The position numbers were made by a program, and so were the translations under genes. Source: CAZPMO01 sp964587515 (lineage in GTDB: Bacteria; Pseudomonadota; Alphaproteobacteria; MPNO01). From it: a DNA stretch of 34,137 nucleotides. Of this stretch, positions 30,658 through 34,137 are shown piece by piece (position 1 is the first letter of the stretch; each line of letters opens with the position of its first letter). The DNA lies in NCBI GenBank assembly GCA_964587515.1, contig CAZPMO010000029.1, positions 1 to 34,137 on the forward strand. Reading direction: 5' to 3'. The notes under the pieces were generated by a model, which had not been told where the DNA came from, made no database searches, and saw only the letters and a program-made list of their open reading frames with translations.

Positions 30658-33141
30658 CTAAGACACCAGTTCAGGGCTAGGTTCCGGCAGCGTCTCGCCA
30701 ATTGCTTCCAGCAGCGCGTCGGGATTGACCGGCTTGTGCAACAATCGGAAACCGCCTTCGACCGCTTCACGGAGACGTTCCGGGGCGGTATCTCCGGTGA
30801 TGATGATCCCGGGCACCTCGGCGCCGATGGCGCGCTGGATCCGCTCGATCGCCTGTATGCCGCTTTCGGGATCGCTGAGCCGGTAATCCGCGATGATCAG
30901 TTCAGGCGCCGGCCCAAGCGACTCCAGCGCTTCGGAAACCGTGCGCACGGCAACGACCTCGAACCCGGCCTCGGATAGCACCTGTTCCATCCCCACCAGC
31001 ACGGCGTCATCTTCGTCGATAACCAGGACGCGTCCCTCGGCGACGAAATCGTCGACCTCCGGCGCCGCGTCATCCACCGGCCAGGCCGGCGAGACGAACT
31101 CGACCACCGGCGCCTCCACCCAGAACATCGACCCCTTACCAGGGACCGAGCGCGCCCCGATTTCATGCCCAAGAAGCTCGGCGGTGCGCTTGATGATGGG
31201 GAGACCGAGGCCCAACCCCTTACTGCGGTCCCGCGCCGGATTGTCGATCTGATAGAATTCCTCGTAAACGCGGCTCAGTTCCTGTTCGGAAATGCCGATC
31301 CCGGTATCCCAGACTTCTATCCGCAGCATGTCTCCCCTTCGACGACAACCCACCAGGATGCGGCCTTCACGGGTATAGCGGATCGCATTGGAAACATAGT
31401 TGAGCACGATACGTTCGAGCAACGCGCTGTCGCTGTGGACCATGACGCTGGACGGCACGACCCTCAATTCCACGCCCAAATTCTGGGCGTGCAAGGCGAA
31501 TGTCGTCTCGGTGTCCCTAAGGACCTCGCAAACCGAAAATTGGTGAAATTCAGCCTGCACCACACCCGCCTCGAGCCTTGAGATATCGAGCAACGCGTTC
31601 AGCAGGTTCGACATCACCTCGCTGGACATGCGGATGTTGTCGATCAGTTCCTCGACTTCCCTGTCACCCCGTGTTTTGCGGGCCAGCGAATAAACGAACA
31701 GGTTCAACGCCTGGATCGGTTGGCGAAGATCATGGCTCGCCGCGGCGAGGAAGCGGGACTTCGCCGCGTTCGCGCTCTCCGCATTTTCCTTGGCTTCGCG
31801 CAACGCCTCCTCGGCCCGGGTGCGTTCGGTTATATCGCGGAGAATGACCTGGATCGCGGGGCGTCCGTCCCACATCACGGCGGCCGCGATGCGATCCGCA
31901 TTAAATTCCGAACCGTCAATCCTGAGGAGTACCGATTCCGAGGGTTCAGATGCACCATTTTGTTCGAGCATTTGCTTTCGCTGTTCCTGGATCCTTTTTT
32001 TATCGCGCTCGCGAATGAAACTCATCGGATGCGCACTGAGAACCTCTTCCCGGTTTTTAGCGCCGAATATCCTTACCACGGCATCGTTGGCGAATAGACA
32101 CTGTTCACCATCGTGGACCAGCACCGCTTCCGGCGACTGTTCGACGAGACGCCGATAAGTTTCCTCGCTGTTTTTTAACGCGGACTCCACCATGTCGCGT
32201 TCCGACATTCTGGCTTGAAGGTCTTGCGTTACCTGCTCAAGTTCTCCGGCCTTGGTTTTGAGTTCTCGTTCGAGTCGGGCATGCGCCTCGCGTATTTGCT
32301 TGACCTCGCGCGCCCGTTCCGAGATATCCCGAATGATGACCTGTATAGCGGGCTTTCCATCCCACAAGGTCGAGGCGGCGGCCCGTTCGGCGTTGAATTC
32401 CGATCCATCGAGCCGATGCAGCACGGTTTCGGAAAGCTCATAATGCGTGGGCCCTTCCAACATCGTCCGGACGCGTTCCTGAAAATCTTCGCGGCGGTCT
32501 TCCGGTATCAATTCTCCCAAGTTGACCGATAGCATCTCGTCCATGTTTTTCGCGCCGAAAACCCGTAGCGCCGCGTCATTTGCAAAGAGATTCCGTTTGC
32601 CGTCATGCACCAGCACGCTTTCAGGCGATTGCATGGCCAGGCGGCGAAAACTTTCCTCGCTGCTCTTAAGCGCGTACTCGACGCGATCGCGTTCGGCCAG
32701 TCGCTCCTGAAGGCCGGTATTTACCAGCTCCAGTTCACGAGTCCGATCCCGGACTTCGACATCGAGATGATCTCTCGATTCACGCATTTCCGCGCGCGTC
32801 TCGGCAAGTTTTCGCGCGGAGCTCCTGTCAAGACGGAGGAGTACCGCCGTAAGCCAAATCACGCACAACGCAAGTGCCCGGTTAAGCAGTACGACCCAGT
32901 GCAACCCGCCCTCGGGCGACAGAAAATAACCACCCAGCGTCAACACGCTGCCGATTGCGGCCAGCACCCAGACATCCCATTTGCCGTGCAACCAGAGACC
33001 GAACAGCACGATGCCGACATAGGGTATGCCGGCGGCAACCCCGAGCGGCATCGCCAGATCGACGGAAAATACCAACGCCGAAATCAATAAAATGACCGCC
33101 CACAAGACCGGCCTATTCCATTTTCGCATATCCGCGTTCAT
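30658..33141 (-). CDS. Hybrid sensor histidine kinase with N-terminal membrane region, two duplicated PAS units and receiver
   Basis: This 827-residue sensor kinase has three or four membrane helices in the first 110 residues (AVILLISALVFSVDLAM, AAGIPYVGIVLFGLWLHG, VWVLAAIGSVLTLGGYFL). There is a coiled coil with PAS domain near 164 and a second coiled coil with PAS near 330. The His box AAASHDLRQPIQALNLFV is near 469. The ATPase region contains LNYVSNAIRYTREGRIL, EVWDTGIGI and GLGLGLPIIKRTAELLGHEIG. A receiver starts near 707 with its Asp in LIIADYRLSDPESG. It lies 66 bases upstream of prpD on the same strand, so it may sense or control propionate metabolism. The start ATG has only a poor ribosome site; ATG four codons later is also possible. 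Confidence 0.92.
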   Translation of the reverse strand: MNADMRKWNRPVLWAVILLISALVFSVDLAMPLGVAAGIPYVGIVLFGLWLHGKWDVWVLAAIGSVLTLGGYFLSPEGGLHWVVLLNRALALCVIWLTAVLLRLDRSSARKLAETRAEMRESRDHLDVEVRDRTRELELVNTGLQERLAERDRVEYALKSSEESFRRLAMQSPESVLVHDGKRNLFANDAALRVFGAKNMDEMLSVNLGELIPEDRREDFQERVRTMLEGPTHYELSETVLHRLDGSEFNAERAAASTLWDGKPAIQVIIRDISERAREVKQIREAHARLERELKTKAGELEQVTQDLQARMSERDMVESALKNSEETYRRLVEQSPEAVLVHDGEQCLFANDAVVRIFGAKNREEVLSAHPMSFIRERDKKRIQEQRKQMLEQNGASEPSESVLLRIDGSEFNADRIAAAVMWDGRPAIQVILRDITERTRAEEALREAKENAESANAAKSRFLAAASHDLRQPIQALNLFVYSLARKTRGDREVEELIDNIRMSSEVMSNLLNALLDISRLEAGVVQAEFHQFSVCEVLRDTETTFALHAQNLGVELRVVPSSVMVHSDSALLERIVLNYVSNAIRYTREGRILVGCRRRGDMLRIEVWDTGIGISEQELSRVYEEFYQIDNPARDRSKGLGLGLPIIKRTAELLGHEIGARSVPGKGSMFWVEAPVVEFVSPAWPVDDAAPEVDDFVAEGRVLVIDEDDAVLVGMEQVLSEAGFEVVAVRTVSEALESLGPAPELIIADYRLSDPESGIQAIERIQRAIGAEVPGIIITGDTAPERLREAVEGGFRLLHKPVNPDALLEAIGETLPEPSPELVS

Positions 33142-33190
33142 TTGAGCGCGCTATCGCCTCGCTTCATAAATTACAGCGGAAGCCGCAACA

Positions 33191-33203
33191 CCATATGATA
33201 TGG
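33191..33203. promoter_or_regulatory. Perfect 13-bp palindrome between hybrid kinase and cupin gene
   Basis: CCATAT-G-ATATGG is a perfect 6-1-6 inverted repeat in the 187-bp divergent region, 50 bases from the kinase start and 126 bases from the chosen cupin start. It is AT-rich compared with the surroundings. It could be an operator for either gene. The rest of this intergenic region shows no gene. Confidence 0.35.
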
Positions 33204-33328
33204 GGTCAACCCGGTCGACGGCCAACCACAATTTCGTCTCACCCGCTCCACCGTCGGTGCGTTCCGTCACCGCGTAAACTGGTTTAAGATGCGCGGCTTC
33301 AAGAAATATGACCGGGAACGCGAGACCC

Positions 33329-33997
33329 ATGAGCGGACACGTATTACGCCTATTCATCGACAAATTCGAGCCGCGCGCGCGGCTCGATCACGAATTGCCG
33401 CCCGGCAATCGATATCTCTACGTCGCCGAAGGCATGTCGACGCTACGCGCCGGCGACGCGGCGGCGACGCTGGCGGCCAACTCGGGCTGGTTTCACACCG
33501 GTGCGCTGGATGCGGTCGCCGGCGCCGACGGCGCGACCCTCTTGCGCTGGGAACTTTACCGCTTGCCGCAGCCGGATCACGGAATCGCCATGGGGACCAG
33601 CATCGAATCGCGCATGCTTTTGGATTCCGAAATGACGCTCGATGATTCCGACGGCTATCTATTGCGCGGCGACAAGGTCGAGTTGCCGCCGGGCGGCATC
33701 GCCTATACCCACACCCATCAGGGCGGCGGCACGCGCTGCCTGCTGAAGGGCGCGTTCAATGTCGACGTCGAGGGCGAGACCAAATCCATCGCCCCCTACG
33801 AAGCATGGTTCGAGCGCGGCCCCGACCCGGTATACGCCTGGGCGCCAGACGACGAACCGGGACATTTCGTGCGCGTCATGATCCTGCCCCGCCGTCTGAA
33901 GGGACAAAGCTCGATTTCTTACGTAAACGACGAGGACCGCGACAAGCCCAAGCGGCAGACATACACAATCTTCTCAGACGAGTTCATCGAGATATGA
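33329..33997 (+). CDS. Cupin-like beta-barrel protein of unknown function
   Basis: This protein of about 222 residues, taken from ATG 33329 (MSGHVLRLF), looks like a duplicated cupin barrel. An ATG seven codons earlier is also in frame. The first half has GNRYLYVAEGMSTLRAGDAAATLAANSGWFHTG, and the second has LPPGGIAYTHTHQGGGTRCLLKGAFNVDVEGETKSIAPYEAWFERG, with the His-x-His pair of a metal-binding cupin. The protein has no signal peptide. It overlaps the following TPP-dependent enzyme gene by ATGA, so it is cotranslated with it and may act on the same metabolite. I do not recognise a specific family. Confidence 0.75.
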   Translation: MSGHVLRLFIDKFEPRARLDHELPPGNRYLYVAEGMSTLRAGDAAATLAANSGWFHTGALDAVAGADGATLLRWELYRLPQPDHGIAMGTSIESRMLLDSEMTLDDSDGYLLRGDKVELPPGGIAYTHTHQGGGTRCLLKGAFNVDVEGETKSIAPYEAWFERGPDPVYAWAPDDEPGHFVRVMILPRRLKGQSSISYVNDEDRDKPKRQTYTIFSDEFIEI

Positions 33998-34137
33998 CCA
34001 CAACCATCAACCAGCGCACCGGCGGCCAGATCCTGGTCGACACCCTGAAAATCCATGATGTCGACACCGCGTTCTGCGTTCCCGGCGAGAGCTATCTGGC
34101 GACGCTGGATGCGCTCTTCGATTCGCGCGACGACATC
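33994..34137 (+). CDS. Thiamine pyrophosphate-dependent enzyme, N-terminal fragment (acetolactate-synthase-like), cut by window end
   Basis: Only the first 48 residues are in the window: TGGQILVDTLKIHDVDTAF, then CVPGESYLATLDAL. The FxVPGES turn after an N-terminal helix is the usual opening of the TPP-binding N-terminal domain in acetolactate synthase, benzoylformate decarboxylase and related 2-oxoacid enzymes. It starts at ATG 33994, overlapping the stop of the cupin gene. The product continues to the right of the window. Specific activity cannot be told. Confidence 0.8.
   Translation, partial: MTTTINQRTGGQILVDTLKIHDVDTAFCVPGESYLATLDALFDSRDDI

Noticed and set aside
29284..30978. 564-codon plus-strand frame antisense to prpD and the kinase end
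   Set aside because: It overlaps two convincing genes and resembles no family.
33151..33363. 70-codon minus-strand frame before the hybrid kinase
   Set aside because: No ribosome site or family resemblance. It overlaps the cupin start and the intergenic palindrome.
1..34137. tRNA, rRNA, insertion sequence or prophage
   Set aside because: I found no cloverleaf-like tRNA ends, no transposase motifs and no phage genes. All gaps between genes are under 250 bases.

Overview
This is a high-GC, gene-dense chromosomal window. It looks like a free-living alphaproteobacterium, plausibly Rhodospirillales-like. The evidence is the CcrM/CtrA-type promoter signal (three TTAA blocks spaced by exactly 7 bp), an FNR/FixK-type box, a Sco protein and MsrP, hybrid histidine kinases, and a scattered set of catabolic genes (hydantoinase/oxoprolinase, CoA ligase, UbiD, TauD, methylcitrate cycle). 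A run of ten N at 21712-21721 shows it comes from a draft assembly or metagenome bin. I see no rRNA, tRNA, transposase, phage gene or CRISPR array.

Layout. 59-4101 (minus): hyuB-hyuA pair, overlapping by ATGA. 4204-6445 (plus): acyl-CoA ligase and nitroreductase, transcribed divergently from hyuBA. 6540-7464 (plus): two small proteins of unknown function. 7527-8513 (minus) and 8622-9740 (plus): quinone-oxidoreductase-like enzyme and alanine dehydrogenase, divergent. 9737-10944 (minus): methyltransferase plus DUF427 protein behind a predicted FNR-type promoter. 11037-12014 (minus): family 9 glycosyltransferase. 12104-14779 (plus): 3-hydroxyisobutyrate-dehydrogenase-like enzyme, DMT exporter and TauD-type dioxygenase. 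14785-19174 (minus): a co-directional block containing an OmpR-type response regulator, a histidine kinase fragment, a CNPC-repeat Cys-rich exported protein, MsrP, two small exported Cys proteins and Sco. 19248-21027 (minus): SDR and D-2-hydroxyacid dehydrogenase. 21156-22607 (plus): UbiD decarboxylase with the assembly gap. 22604-25441 (minus): hybrid sensor kinase with a periplasmic solute-binding domain. 25686-26096 (plus): VOC protein. 26063-30591 (minus): prpD-prpB-prpC plus a signal-less NMT1/THI5-like binding protein. 30658-33141 (minus): second hybrid kinase. 33329 to the end (plus): cupin-like protein and the start of a TPP-dependent enzyme.

The most interesting region is 14785-19174. 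The block combines periplasmic methionine-sulfoxide repair (MsrP), copper delivery (Sco), a 12-cysteine CNPC-repeat protein and two related small cysteine proteins of unknown function. Above them sits a two-component system, and TAAAGAT direct repeats with an 11-bp period lie in front of the Cys-rich gene. I infer a periplasmic copper/oxidant-stress module comparable in logic to the E. coli HprSR-MsrPQ arrangement, but with different partner proteins and no MsrQ visible. In this copy the regulatory pair is broken. The regulator has ATT where its start codon should be. A deletion of very roughly 0.7 kb joins the regulator's DNA-binding domain to the kinase HAMP domain. It is either a pseudogene or an assembly collapse, and read mapping would decide.

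Other points: tandem CtrA-type boxes in front of the solute-binding hybrid kinase, an SDR whose catalytic Tyr is His, four convergent gene pairs whose stop codons overlap or nearly touch, and a methylcitrate-cycle operon carrying an unexpected cytoplasmic solute-binding-like protein.
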